The position numbers and the translations under genes were made by a program. The notes beneath the pieces were generated by a model, which saw nothing but the letters and a program-made list of their open reading frames with translations, was not told the origin of the DNA and did not search any database. Of a stretch of 64,000 nt of DNA, positions 26,918 through 36,291 are shown piece by piece. The stretch is from Sphingobacterium sp. GVS05A (GTDB lineage: Bacteria > Bacteroidota > Bacteroidia > Sphingobacteriales > Sphingobacteriaceae). Location of the stretch: positions 496,001 through 560,000 of the forward strand of contig NZ_JAHXYR010000001.1 of the NCBI RefSeq assembly GCF_019969845.1. Reading direction: 5' to 3'. The stretch's first letter is position 1. Every line of letters begins with the position of its first letter.

Positions 26918-27478
26918 TTGGCATTAAAAAGACCCGGTGGTCCAAGACCACCAATGAGAAAGAAAGAACCAGATCACCGCATTAATGAGTTAATAAAGGT
27001 ACCTGAGGTACGTTTGGTAGGAGATAATGTGGAACAAGGAGTTTTCCCTACGCGCAAAGCGTTAGAGTTGGCTGATGAGTTGGAACTTGATTTAGTGGAG
27101 ATTTCGCCAAATGCTGTACCGCCGGTTTGTAAGATTATCGACTACAGTAAGTTTGTTTACGAACAGAAGAAGAAACAAAAGGAAATCAAAGCTAATGCAA
27201 AACAGACTGTTATCAAAGAAATTCGTTTCGGACCTAACTCTGGTGAACATGATTTTGATTTCAAATTGAAACATGCGATTAAGTTTCTTGAAAGTGGTGA
27301 GAAAGTACGTGCATACGTACACTTCAAAGGTCGTGCTATCGTACACAAAGATCAAGGTGAGATCTTGTTGTTACGCTTCGCTCAGGCACTGGAAGATTAC
27401 GGTAAAGTTGAACTTTTACCAAAATTAGAAGGGAAACGTATGTTTTTAACAGTAGCTCCAAAGGCTCCTAAAAAATAA
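26918..27478 (+). CDS. infC: translation initiation factor IF-3
   Basis: IF-3 keeps ribosomal subunits apart and rejects wrong start codons and tRNAs. The 186-residue protein shows [16 protein letters not shown] and [25 protein letters not shown], then [19 protein letters not shown]. The family-typical MALKRPGG start falls on TTG at 26918; the nearest ATG is 12 codons in. A poor start codon fits self-regulation by IF-3, known elsewhere with AUU. It is 11 bases after thrS. Confidence 0.95.
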   Translation: MALKRPGGPRPPMRKKEPDHRINELIKVPEVRLVGDNVEQGVFPTRKALELADELELDLVEISPNAVPPVCKIIDYSKFVYEQKKKQKEIKANAKQTVIKEIRFGPNSGEHDFDFKLKHAIKFLESGEKVRAYVHFKGRAIVHKDQGEILLLRFAQALEDYGKVELLPKLEGKRMFLTVAPKAPKK

Positions 27479-27517
27479 TAAGAATTCTAACAGATTGATA
27501 TAAAATTTATAAGTATT

Positions 27518-27718
27518 ATGCCAAAAGTTAAAACCAATTCCAGCGCAAAGAAACGTTTCAAATTGACTGGAACAGGTAAAATTGCAAGAAAAAACGCTTT
27601 CAAAAGCCACATCTTGACAAAAAAGAGCACAAAACGTAAACGTAACTTAACACAAACAAGTTATGTATCTGATGGCGACATGGGCAACGTAAAACGTATG
27701 CTTGCTATCGGTAAATAA
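27518..27718 (+). CDS. rpmI: 50S ribosomal protein L35
   Basis: The 66-residue very basic protein opens [20 protein letters not shown], includes [22 protein letters not shown] and ends VKRMLAIGK. This is the standard L35 sequence and length. It lies 39 bases after infC and 99 before rplT. Confidence 0.97.
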   Translation: MPKVKTNSSAKKRFKLTGTGKIARKNAFKSHILTKKSTKRKRNLTQTSYVSDGDMGNVKRMLAIGK

Positions 27719-27817
27719 GTTTTATTCGATTTTATTTAATAATAATTTTTTAACCGGGTACAGGGTCGTAAGTTCATTGAAATACATGGCACCTTTTACC
27801 AAACTAATTTTAAAAAT

Positions 27818-28162
27818 ATGCCACGTTCGGTTAACGCAGTAGCTTCAAGAAGAAGACGCAAAAAAATCCTAGGCCTTGCAAAAGGTTACTTTGGATCACG
27901 TAGCAAAGTTTATACTATTGCTAAAAATACAGTAGAAAAAGGTTTACAATACGCTTACCGCGATCGTAAAACCAAAAAACGCGAGTTTAGAGCTTTATGG
28001 ATTCAACGTATCAACGCTGGAGCTCGTCAACACGGAATTTCTTATTCCCAATTGATCGGTAAATTAAACGCTAAAAACATTGGTTTGAACCGTAAGGTTT
28101 TAGCTGATTTAGCTTTAAATAACCCAGAAGCTTTCAAAGCAGTTGTAGACGCAGTAAAATAG
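27818..28162 (+). CDS. rplT: 50S ribosomal protein L20
   Basis: The 114-residue basic protein opens [20 protein letters not shown] and contains [17 protein letters not shown] and [20 protein letters not shown], standard for L20, an early 23S rRNA assembly protein. In other bacteria L20 represses its own operon through an RNA site before rpmI or rplT. The 99-base gap before rplT is long enough for such a site but shows no fold I can assign. Confidence 0.97.
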   Translation: MPRSVNAVASRRRRKKILGLAKGYFGSRSKVYTIAKNTVEKGLQYAYRDRKTKKREFRALWIQRINAGARQHGISYSQLIGKLNAKNIGLNRKVLADLALNNPEAFKAVVDAVK

Positions 28163-28197
28163 AGTTTTTAATCCGTTATCAATTTGTTAGAGATATT

Positions 28198-28223
28198 AAA
28201 GGAGCCTTTTAGGCTCCTTTTTT
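28198..28223 (+). terminator. terminator of the thrS-rplT operon
   Basis: AAAGGAGCC, TTTT, AGGCTCCTTTTTT: a strong stem with a T-run 35 bases after rplT. Confidence 0.92.
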
Positions 28224-28425
28224 GTTATCATTTGTTACCTCTTAGATTACTGTAGTCTTTTTTGGACGATGTTTGTATGTATAGCGGGGAACTGCTCGGC
28301 GTATTTTATTTGTCGGAAGCCCTAAAGCCTCTTTTGAACAACTGAAATTATCAAACTATAGGTAATAGCGATTTACACTCAATATTAGGTTTGATTTTTG
28401 TAGAATGAGCTATAAACATACAATT

Positions 28426-28872
28426 ATGAAAACAAGAACTATCGCATTTGGATTTTCACTTCTTTTATTAGGAGGTATGGTTATGGCTAAGGGGTCAGGT
28501 TACAAAGCTCCAATAAATGCTGTATCTGATCAGCAGGGCAAAGTTATATCAATTGAGGGTGTGGGTAACACCCGGACAATAGAAGCCAAAGGAGGAGAGA
28601 TAATCCAAATAGAAGGTGCCGATAATAAAGTCGTGATACGTGGTAATGTTAGTAAAGTTATTATTGAGGGTAAAGGTAATACAGTAACTGGAAACGACGT
28701 GTCAACTGTTACAATAGAGGGCGCAGACAATATGGTTAATATTGGTTCTTTGGAGACAGTGCAAATTGAAGGTGTTAAAAACCATGTTCACTACAAGTCG
28801 ACTAAAAACAAATCTGGCCAAGTAAAAGTATCTACCGAAGGAGCTGATAATATGGTGATGAAGATGAAATAG
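28426..28872 (+). CDS. DUF3060-family exported protein
   Basis: A signal peptide (MKTRTIAFGFSLLLLGGMVMA) precedes repeated short strands of the pattern I-x-I-E-G-x-x-N, such as ISIEGVGNTRTI, IQIEGADNKVVI, VIIEGKGNTV and VTIEGADNMVNI. This is the beta-helix-like DUF3060 arrangement of exported, possibly surface-located proteins. ATG 28426 is the start of the signal peptide; a start 7 codons upstream is less likely. Function unknown. Confidence 0.82.
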   Translation: MKTRTIAFGFSLLLLGGMVMAKGSGYKAPINAVSDQQGKVISIEGVGNTRTIEAKGGEIIQIEGADNKVVIRGNVSKVIIEGKGNTVTGNDVSTVTIEGADNMVNIGSLETVQIEGVKNHVHYKSTKNKSGQVKVSTEGADNMVMKMK

Positions 28873-28888
28873 CTGAAAAGGCACCAAT

Positions 28889-28928
28889 AAAAAAGGGTTT
28901 TGCATGATATCATGCAAAACCCTTTTTT
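28889..28928. terminator. bidirectional terminator after the DUF3060 gene
   Basis: An exact palindrome (A-tract, GGGTTTTGCATGAT, ATCATGCAAAACCC, T-tract) sits between convergent genes and serves both. Confidence 0.92.
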
Positions 28929-28944
28929 ATTTAGAAATTAGCAT

Positions 28945-31689
28945 CTAGTTTTTAGCTTGATTATCATCAGGCTGCTCCTGATCTATTTCGTCTTTTTGTG
29001 TTTTATATTCTCCGAATGCAGTTCCCGTATTTTGTTCTTGTATGGGATAGGGCTTTAAGAAATCCTGATCAAAAGGATGAGGAGTCATGGGCCGCGGCAT
29101 AGGATTTTCATCGTCATATGTTCGAAGACAAGTACCTTTGACACGTTCGGAGTTATATGCGTAAGTTCCCCAGATACAGAAAAAGAGGATCGCTCTAATA
29201 TTATCTTTGTAGGTCGTGAATAGGTCTTCTGTTTTATCTAAATATCCGTTGAAAATAAAATAGTATGCAATTCCATCAATTGTACAGAATATGGCCATAA
29301 ATAGAGCGACGATAAAGAAGGTCTGGGCAAAAATATCCCTTTTTTTGATCAGTAGAATAACGCTATAAATCAAACCAGCAAGGATAAATACATTACCAAT
29401 CATTTCTACCAGCAGCAGAATTTTATATGAAAAGGATGAAATACCGGCTACCTGATCAACTGCTTGCCAGGTGTTTAAATTAAAAAAGGACTGCTGGAAG
29501 AAAAATATACCAGATAAAGTTAATATATTGATAAATAACACAATAAGGAGTACGATCATCCATCCGCCTATTTGATAGTAATCAGCCTCATCATAGGGTT
29601 TGATGATAATAGGTTTGCTCTTGTTATACTTTTTAACAATATACCAGATCACAGTAGGTACCGAGACGATGAATAAAAGTAGGGTGAACCAATTAATCTC
29701 CTTCGATGATGTGGGTGTACCCAAGTTCGTTATTCCATCTGTCGCATATCCGTCAGCATCGAGATAGAAACCATTGAAAAATATATTGTCGCGATCAGCA
29801 AAATCCGTATAATACTGTTTCAGATCCTTTTGCTCAACAAAGGGCTCATGAAAACCTAAGGTATAAGCAATCTTAATACTATCTGGATTTATCTCCAATG
29901 TTTTACCGAATACATAGGCATTACGGTCGAAAAAGCTGTTTTCTCTATGGCTGCCAAATAGTTTTTTCCCCTTGTTAACCACGTAGATTTTATATTCGAT
30001 ATCATTGGGGAAAGGCAGGCTTAGTGGAGCTATACGATCTTCCATAATTTCGGGCAGCTTGTCGTTGATATTTGTGCCCAATATGGAAATATATTTTTTA
30101 GAAGATCCGTTTTCTGCTTTTCCGATATTTTTTATTTTGTATTTTTCGATGATCTCCACACGATTGTTTTCAATATCGTCTTTGTATTGGATATTGGTGA
30201 TTTTATTGATTTTGGGATAGGTTTTCGCATAGTACTCCAGGTATTGCTTCTGTATATCGTTTTTGGCACTACTTTGAAAATAAGCCCGCATATTGTCCGC
30301 TTCGTTGCCGAGATAGATAGTGTGTACATCAAGGGTAGCTTCGAATTTGCCTTCAAGTGTCAATGTTTCCCTGACTTTAATATTTCCGGTAATATTCTGC
30401 GGTACATCTGTCAGTTTCCCTTTACCCATCGCTGAGAGCACTTTTCCATAGGCAGGGAAATATCTGTTTTTGATATCTCCACCTTGATTGGTGATGGTTG
30501 GATCTATATATTGGTAACGTCCGTCAACATTCACTTCAATAACCATGTGGTTGAAAGCATAAGGCGATGGGAGTTCTTCCTGTAGCCCGCGATCCTTATA
30601 GGTATTGGCTAATACCAGTCCTACGCCAATGTTCTTGTTTTTAAGTATTGTCGCTAGCAGCATTGACTTATCTTTGCAATCGCCGTAGCGCTGCGAAAAC
30701 ACTTTTTCGGGTACATTCGCCCGGTGTGAATATTCGCCCATCTCAATACCCATGTACCGTATTTCATTTTGTACGAAGTCACAGGCTTTTTTTAGGTACA
30801 CATAGGGCTGTCCATCTGACTCTTTCCATAGTTGATTAACGAAAGTTTGAAGTGCGCTTGATTGAGCAATCTGTGGGATGGGATTGATCCTATTATTCCA
30901 TTGATCTACCTCCAGCCAAGTATTGAATTCTGAACACTGAATATATTTTAAAGGGCTATACCAAGCCGGACTATAATTTTCGTATTGTACTGTTTTATCT
31001 TCGGTCAATTCCCAAAAGAAATTGGTTGTATTTCCTGCGGATTGTTGTTGTACTTCTGGAGCGCCATTGAAACTTTTGAATTGAAGTTTACGACCTTGAG
31101 GTACAATATAATTGAGATGAACCAAGCCGGTAGGCTCATAACCACGTAAATAATAGGTGTCGAAAAATTTGTTTTCAAATACAGGGTTTGCACCAATTAT
31201 TGAATAGGCAAATACAATCTTGTCGTCTTTACGTAAATCCTCCAGGACACAATGAGCCATCTGACTTCCATTGTAGATAGATCTCGAAAGCTCCGTTTCG
31301 GATGCGAGGAGATTGAATTTTGCTTGCGGTAATAAGTTGATATCTTTCCCATTACGAATGATCTTCAACTCATGTAATTGAAGTTTTTGGAAATGCGGAT
31401 CAAAAGTTACCTGAACTTGTCCCAGATTTTCGATTCCACTTTGATCAAATAATACTTTAATGTCCTTATAATATTTTGTTTGGCTCGCTAAGTTTATTTG
31501 ATGCTCGATTAATTCATAGTAATACCCATCGCTAATATCATCCAGATTTGGTTTTAGGGCTTTTTTTGTAAGGGGGCGGAGCCAAGTTGGCGATGCTGTT
31601 TTTTGAATGGATGTTTGGCTAAACGACCAAGAGAATGCAGCTAGTACGACTACAAAAGCTAATAGAAGATGGCTAAATCTTTTCATCAA
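28945..31689 (-). CDS. DUF3857/transglutaminase-like protein with DUF2569 membrane domain
   Basis: The 914-residue protein starts with a signal peptide (MMKRFSHLLLAFVVVLAAFSWSFS). It then has a DUF3857-like domain (about 50-260) and a transglutaminase-like core with the triad in QRYGDCKDKS (Cys near 337), FNHMVIEV and YIDPT. A beta-rich region follows, then one helix near 665 and a DUF2569-type four-helix membrane block (about 695-850) with a cytoplasmic tail. The exported core may act as a peptidase or amidase on cell-surface peptides. The joining of the two domains in one chain is worth noting. Confidence 0.82.
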   Translation of the reverse strand: MMKRFSHLLLAFVVVLAAFSWSFSQTSIQKTASPTWLRPLTKKALKPNLDDISDGYYYELIEHQINLASQTKYYKDIKVLFDQSGIENLGQVQVTFDPHFQKLQLHELKIIRNGKDINLLPQAKFNLLASETELSRSIYNGSQMAHCVLEDLRKDDKIVFAYSIIGANPVFENKFFDTYYLRGYEPTGLVHLNYIVPQGRKLQFKSFNGAPEVQQQSAGNTTNFFWELTEDKTVQYENYSPAWYSPLKYIQCSEFNTWLEVDQWNNRINPIPQIAQSSALQTFVNQLWKESDGQPYVYLKKACDFVQNEIRYMGIEMGEYSHRANVPEKVFSQRYGDCKDKSMLLATILKNKNIGVGLVLANTYKDRGLQEELPSPYAFNHMVIEVNVDGRYQYIDPTITNQGGDIKNRYFPAYGKVLSAMGKGKLTDVPQNITGNIKVRETLTLEGKFEATLDVHTIYLGNEADNMRAYFQSSAKNDIQKQYLEYYAKTYPKINKITNIQYKDDIENNRVEIIEKYKIKNIGKAENGSSKKYISILGTNINDKLPEIMEDRIAPLSLPFPNDIEYKIYVVNKGKKLFGSHRENSFFDRNAYVFGKTLEINPDSIKIAYTLGFHEPFVEQKDLKQYYTDFADRDNIFFNGFYLDADGYATDGITNLGTPTSSKEINWFTLLLFIVSVPTVIWYIVKKYNKSKPIIIKPYDEADYYQIGGWMIVLLIVLFINILTLSGIFFFQQSFFNLNTWQAVDQVAGISSFSYKILLLVEMIGNVFILAGLIYSVILLIKKRDIFAQTFFIVALFMAIFCTIDGIAYYFIFNGYLDKTEDLFTTYKDNIRAILFFCIWGTYAYNSERVKGTCLRTYDDENPMPRPMTPHPFDQDFLKPYPIQEQNTGTAFGEYKTQKDEIDQEQPDDNQAKN

Positions 31690-31792
31690 TTAATAATTTA
31701 ACCTAAGATAAGTAAAATTTGGACTTAACTGTAGCTTAATTTAAGGATCTTTACTAATCCTTATAGAGTAAAAACCTGGCCTGTCTAAAAAG

Positions 31793-31830
31793 AAAAAAGG
31801 GTTGCCTGTGTACATAGGCAACCCTTTTTT
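31793..31830. terminator. bidirectional terminator after rimK
   Basis: AAAAAAGGGTTGCCT, loop, AGGCAACCCTTTTTT lies just past the rimK stop. It also faces the region upstream of the transglutaminase-like gene, so it separates two minus-strand units. Confidence 0.9.
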
Positions 31831-31847
31831 CTTTTAATCCGGAGATA

Positions 31848-32783
31848 TTATAGTTTACTCTCTCTCTTTTTCTTTTTCTTCACTACTTTAGGCATTTGTG
31901 TCTGCTTCATTTCATACTGTCTTTCGATGTATTGAATGATTTCCGAAGCAATGTCCTTTTTTGTAGCTTTTTCTATACCTTCCAACCCGGGGGAGGAATT
32001 CACCTCGAGAACCAGCGGTCCCCGGTCTGAAGGAATCATATCCACACCACACACCGTAAGCCCCAATTGGGCTGCAGCAGCTATTGCAGTCTCTCTTTCG
32101 GCCTTACTTAGGCGTATGACTTGCGCTGTGCCACCGCGGTGTATGTTTGAACGAAATTCACCTTCTTTGGCTGTGCGCTTCATTGCCCCTACAACTTTCC
32201 CGTCAACCACAAAAGCTCGGATATCAGAACCTTTCGATTCTTTGATGAACTCCTGGATCAAAATATTATTTCCGAGGCCGTAGAAGGCTTCAATAACAGA
32301 TGAAGCTGCTTTTTTAGTTTCTGCTAAAACAACACCAATCCCTTGCGTACCTTCCAATAGTTTGATCACTAATGGAGCGCCGCCGACCATACTGATTAGA
32401 TCATCAACATCAGATGCTGTACGAGCAAAGCCCGTAATCGGAAGCCCAATACCTGCACCGGACAAGATCTGTAGACATCTCAATTTATCTCTGGATCTGG
32501 TAATCGCTTGACTTGGATTTGCGGAAATTACATCCATCACCTCAAATTGTCTAACAATAGCCGAACCATAAAAGGTGACCGAAGCCCCTATTCGGGGAAT
32601 AATAGCGTCAATACCACTGAGATCCTGTCCTTTGTAATGAATACTTGGTTTACCTTGTTGAATGCCAACGTAACACTTACTGTGGTCTATGACAACACAT
32701 TCGTGTCCTCTTTGTTGGGCAGCTTCTACGAGACGACGAGTTGAGTATAAACTCTTTACTGTCGATAATACGGCAATTTTCAC
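31848..32783 (-). CDS. rimK: RimK-type ATP-grasp ligase
   Basis: RimK adds glutamates to the C-terminus of ribosomal protein S6, or makes related peptides in other hosts. The 311-residue protein has the ATP-grasp segments [41 protein letters not shown] and [27 protein letters not shown]. It starts with GTG at 32783. The partner protease gene lies 59 bases upstream on the same strand, the pairing seen in many genomes. Confidence 0.9.
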   Translation of the reverse strand: MKIAVLSTVKSLYSTRRLVEAAQQRGHECVVIDHSKCYVGIQQGKPSIHYKGQDLSGIDAIIPRIGASVTFYGSAIVRQFEVMDVISANPSQAITRSRDKLRCLQILSGAGIGLPITGFARTASDVDDLISMVGGAPLVIKLLEGTQGIGVVLAETKKAASSVIEAFYGLGNNILIQEFIKESKGSDIRAFVVDGKVVGAMKRTAKEGEFRSNIHRGGTAQVIRLSKAERETAIAAAAQLGLTVCGVDMIPSDRGPLVLEVNSSPGLEGIEKATKKDIASEIIQYIERQYEMKQTQMPKVVKKKKKRESKL

Positions 32784-32842
32784 GGTTTGTATATTGAATA
32801 TATTTTTGTGCTAAGATAACAAAATAGCTTTGCTATTTGTTT

Positions 32843-33280
32843 TTATTTTGACGGGGACTTCAAGGAGAGATTTTCTTTGGAAACATCAACCAGAAATCTT
32901 CGATATAGAAAATTCTTTCCTAAAAGCATCGGATAAGTCATTTTGGAGCGATTTCGAAATGAAATCTTGATACTGAAAACTTGATCATAAAGTTTCGCTG
33001 TGGTTCGGATGTAGTAACGCTTTTCCTCCTGACCAAACGAACTTTTAACCAGTTTTGTTTTATAAAGTCTTAATTTTAGAACTTTGGTTTCTTCGGTCTC
33101 AAAATTGGTAATGAGTTCACAGAGAATCCAGTCCTGGCCATCTTCATTCACGATTTTATAGGAATTACAATGCAAAACAGATGAAGCAGCACCGGTATCG
33201 ATTTTTGCTTCTATGCCAAATATTCCTAATTCAGGTAAATCTAGGGTCTCTTTCCAACCCACGAGAAGTTTTTCTTTCAT
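32843..33280 (-). CDS. RimB/Zn_protease-family aspartic protease-like protein
   Basis: The 145-residue protein has GIEAKIDTGAASSVLHCN, the D-T-G-A site of the Pfam Zn_protease family, which is retropepsin-like despite its name. MLLGKNFLYRRFLVDVSK ends the core (GKNFL is the second-motif region). In known systems this family trims the poly-glutamate tails added by RimK. It precedes rimK in the same operon, consistent with an add-and-trim pair. Confidence 0.87.
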   Translation of the reverse strand: MKEKLLVGWKETLDLPELGIFGIEAKIDTGAASSVLHCNSYKIVNEDGQDWILCELITNFETEETKVLKLRLYKTKLVKSSFGQEEKRYYIRTTAKLYDQVFSIKISFRNRSKMTYPMLLGKNFLYRRFLVDVSKENLSLKSPSK

Positions 33281-33338
33281 TTAAACCAAATGGAATAGAT
33301 GCACCAATCTCTTTAATAGAGGTTGGTGCATTCCTATT

Positions 33339-34517
33339 TTATTCGTAAATAAATTCTCCAAAAGGAGATGTAATCGTTACTTTTTTAGAAGTTGCCTCTT
33401 CCACACGACCGATAATTTGCGCCGGAACGCCGAACGACTCAGAGATGGCAATAATGTCCGCAGCAATAGCTTCAGGTACATATAATTCCATACGGTGTCC
33501 CATATTAAATACCTTATACATCTCTTTCCAGTCTGTATTAGATTCTTTCTGTATCAATTCGAAGAGCGGCGGAATCGGAAAAAGATTGTCTTTAATGATG
33601 TGTACATTGTCAACGAAGTGCAGTACTTTAGTTTGCGCCCCCCCCGAACAATGTACCATTCCATCAATTTGAGAACGGTATTTATCTAATATATTTTTAA
33701 TGATTGGAGCGTAAGTACGCGTGGCAGAAAGTACGAGTTTACCCGCTGTCACTTTTTCGCCCGTTTCAACGACGATATCATTGGTTAAGTCTTGACTTCC
33801 TGCAAAAACAAGTTCGTATGGAACTGCAGGGTCATATGCTTCTGGATATTTCTCTGCTACTTTTTTGTTAAATACGTCATGACGTGCAGAGGTCAAACCA
33901 TTGGAACCCATACCGCCATTATAGGCTTTCTCATAGTTCGCCTTTCCATTGGATGCCAAACCGACAATTACATTGCCTCCTTTGATCTTGTGATTTGAAA
34001 TGACATCTTCACGTTTCATACGACATGTCACTGTACTATCAACAATTATTGTACGTACCAGATCACCAACGTCAGCAGTTTCACCACCGGTTGAATAAAT
34101 ACCGATACCTAAATCACGAAGCTCGGACAATATTTCTTCTGTACCATTAATGATTTCTGCAATGACTTCTCCAGGAATAAGATTTTTATTCCGTCCGATT
34201 GTGGATGATAGCAGAATATTATCGGTTGCTCCAACACAGAGTAAATCGTCAATATTCATGATAATTGCATCTTGTGCAATGCCCTTCCAAACCGAAATAT
34301 CTCCCGTTTCTTTCCAATAGACATAGGCTAGGGAAGATTTGGTGCCAGCACCATCAGCATGCATAATATTGCACCAGTCCTGATCTCCACCCAAAATATC
34401 GGGAATGATTTTACAGAATGCTTTGGGAAACAGACCCTTGTCGATATTTTTTATCGCATTGTGCACATCCTCTTTTCCAGCGGATACACCTCGTTGATTG
34501 TATTTTAAATCTGACAT
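33339..34517 (-). CDS. purM: phosphoribosylformylglycinamidine cyclo-ligase, Bacteroidota type
   Basis: PurM closes the imidazole ring to form AIR, the fifth step of purine synthesis. The 392-residue protein has the HADGAGTKSSLAYVYWK and DDLLCVGATDNILLSSTIGRN segments and the GIGIYSTGGETADVGDLVRT motif. It is longer than the E. coli enzyme and belongs to the Bacteroidota form. TATTTTTG (34532-34525, minus) is a likely -7 element close to its ATG. Confidence 0.9.
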   Translation of the reverse strand: MSDLKYNQRGVSAGKEDVHNAIKNIDKGLFPKAFCKIIPDILGGDQDWCNIMHADGAGTKSSLAYVYWKETGDISVWKGIAQDAIIMNIDDLLCVGATDNILLSSTIGRNKNLIPGEVIAEIINGTEEILSELRDLGIGIYSTGGETADVGDLVRTIIVDSTVTCRMKREDVISNHKIKGGNVIVGLASNGKANYEKAYNGGMGSNGLTSARHDVFNKKVAEKYPEAYDPAVPYELVFAGSQDLTNDIVVETGEKVTAGKLVLSATRTYAPIIKNILDKYRSQIDGMVHCSGGAQTKVLHFVDNVHIIKDNLFPIPPLFELIQKESNTDWKEMYKVFNMGHRMELYVPEAIAADIIAISESFGVPAQIIGRVEEATSKKVTITSPFGEFIYE

Positions 34518-34570
34518 CTTAGCGCAAAAATAAGCAATAGCGCTGAATTAACGAACCTTATTTATGTAAT

Positions 34571-35053
34571 TTAATCACTTATGATCGCTCGCCAATGCAC
34601 GATGAGTTTTTCGAGGTTTGTTTTTGCATTGGCAGGGCTTGTGCTGGGGAGACATATATAGGTGATGTTTTCCTTTTTTTTAAAATACTTTAAGTATAAC
34701 TTGTGAGCCTTTTGTCCATTAAAAACGACCAGTTTGATCGCGGGATTTGCCTCAAGTAGAGCTATAATTGGATTGGGACTTTCGTCTTTGATGGCTAAAT
34801 CCATGCTGCCGGGACGAGAAGCTTCAGCACATACATCCCAAAGGCCAATACCATTGTTCACTAGCAGGTTTACTTTGTCAGCATAGTTTGTCGCATCTGG
34901 GCTATTATATAAATGCCGGATCACTTTCCAAAATCGATTTTGAGGATGTGCATAATATTCATTTTGCTCCAATGATTTATCCCCGGGTAGAGATCCGAGA
35001 ATGAGTGTTTTTGTGTGGGCATTCACAAGAGGTAAAAAGGATCTTTTGAGCAT
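34571..35053 (-). CDS. DNA-deoxyinosine/hypoxanthine glycosylase, UDG superfamily
   Basis: The 160-residue protein has LILGSLPGDKSLEQNEYYAHPQNRFWKV and ICLPSTSPANAK, the pattern of family 6 uracil-DNA glycosylase relatives that remove hypoxanthine from DNA. The catalytic segment differs from Ung's GQDPYH and uses the N-x-x-x-Y-Y-x-x-P-x-N arrangement. It is a single-gene unit 53 bases past the purM start region. The ATG at 35053 is used; TTG at 35059 would add two residues. Confidence 0.85.
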   Translation of the reverse strand: MLKRSFLPLVNAHTKTLILGSLPGDKSLEQNEYYAHPQNRFWKVIRHLYNSPDATNYADKVNLLVNNGIGLWDVCAEASRPGSMDLAIKDESPNPIIALLEANPAIKLVVFNGQKAHKLYLKYFKKKENITYICLPSTSPANAKTNLEKLIVHWRAIISD

Positions 35054-35150
35054 GATCAAAAATAATAATAAAAATTTTGGCTTTGAAATATGAAATGTTT
35101 TTTGCTATATTTATGATATTAAAATGATATCAAATATATATTAATAAATT

Positions 35151-36014
35151 ATGGAAAAGTTGATTAAACCTATGTCGGGCTATTTAGCTCTATTAATTGC
35201 GGTAGCTTCTTTTATAGCTGCCATATTTTCGTTTGCCAATGTCGATTCGAGTTCGCTTTATGTTGTACTTGGCGTAGCCTTAATGATCGGGACATTTTTT
35301 ATCCTGAAGGGATTAATGATTATTAATCCAAATCATTCACGTGTTTTGAATTTCTTCGGTAAATACGTGGGGACGGTCAAAGAAAACGGTTTGTTTTTCG
35401 TCAATCCGCTGTATTCTACAATAAAGATCAGTCTACGTTCGGACAACTTACAGGGACAAACGCTGAAAGTAAATGATAAGATGGGAAATCCGATTGAGAT
35501 AGGTGCAGTCATTGTATGGCAGGTAGGGGATACCTATAAAGCCGCTTATGATGTAAGTAACTATACTTCCTACGTACGTACGCAAAGTGAGGCGGCTGTG
35601 CGGCATCTTGCGGGAAGTTTTCCTTATGATAACCTTGAGGACGAGGGGGCTGAGATCACTTTGCGCGAAGGCGGGGATACCGTTAACCATATTCTTGAGC
35701 AGGAGCTTTCAGATCGTCTTGCACCTGCAGGAGTTATTATTAAAGAGGCTAGAATTAGCCATTTGGCTTATGCATCCGAAATTGCTGGGGCGATGCTACA
35801 AAGGCAACAAGCGGCCGCAATCGTTGCTGCACGTTCCAAGATTGTCGATGGTGCCGTAGGAATGGTTGAAATGGCACTTAAAAAATTGTCCGAAAAAGAT
35901 ATAGTAGAATTGGACAATGAGAAAAAGGCAGCTATGGTAAGTAACCTTATGGTCGTACTTTGTGGAGAAAAGGCTGCAACCCCAATTGTAAATACCGGTA
36001 CTTTGTATCAATAA
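35151..36014 (+). CDS. SPFH/band 7 family protein
   Basis: The 287-residue protein has two N-terminal membrane segments (about 10-33 and 40-58) and then a band-7 domain: NPNHSRVLNFFGKYVGTVKENG, NPIEIGAVIVWQVGDTYKAAYDV, and a helical tail with GAMLQRQQAAAIVAARSKIVDGAVGM. SPFH proteins form oligomeric membrane scaffolds like stomatin. A 58-residue ribbon-helix-helix protein follows by 10 bases, a pairing seen repeatedly in Bacteroidota. Confidence 0.88.
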   Translation: MEKLIKPMSGYLALLIAVASFIAAIFSFANVDSSSLYVVLGVALMIGTFFILKGLMIINPNHSRVLNFFGKYVGTVKENGLFFVNPLYSTIKISLRSDNLQGQTLKVNDKMGNPIEIGAVIVWQVGDTYKAAYDVSNYTSYVRTQSEAAVRHLAGSFPYDNLEDEGAEITLREGGDTVNHILEQELSDRLAPAGVIIKEARISHLAYASEIAGAMLQRQQAAAIVAARSKIVDGAVGMVEMALKKLSEKDIVELDNEKKAAMVSNLMVVLCGEKAATPIVNTGTLYQ

Positions 36015-36024
36015 ACTGAATAAA

Positions 36025-36201
36025 ATGGCAGATAAAAAGAACTTTATGTTGCGGCTAGATGATCAGATGTATAAAGCATTGGAAAAATGGGCCGCGGATG
36101 AGTTTAGGAGTGTTAACGGGCAGATAGAATATCTTTTACATAAAGCGCTGCAAGAAAATAAAAGATTGAGTACGGATAAAAAGTCCGCAGATAAAAAATA
36201 A
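36025..36201 (+). CDS. Arc-like ribbon-helix-helix protein, 58 aa
   Basis: The protein opens MADKKNFMLRLDDQMYKALE and continues KWAADEFRSVNGQIEYLLHK, the strand-helix-helix pattern of Arc/MetJ DNA-binding proteins (hydrophobic strand FMLRL, then two amphipathic helices). The C-terminus is Lys-rich. It overlaps no other gene and is co-transcribed with the SPFH gene, ending at the hairpin at 36215-36265. Its DNA target is unknown. It is too short to be found by most automated length cut-offs. Confidence 0.82.
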   Translation: MADKKNFMLRLDDQMYKALEKWAADEFRSVNGQIEYLLHKALQENKRLSTDKKSADKK

Positions 36202-36214
36202 AGAATCAAGAACT

Positions 36215-36265
36215 AAAAATGTACCTTTGGCTTCGTTATAAATGAAGCCAAAGGTACATTTTTTT
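36215..36265 (+). terminator. terminator of the SPFH-Arc operon
   Basis: AATGTACCTTTGGCTTC, 9-base loop, GAAGCCAAAGGTACATT and a T-run form a 17-base-pair stem. Confidence 0.93.
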
Positions 36266-36291
36266 GTTAAATAATATTTAAGTAATAAGAT

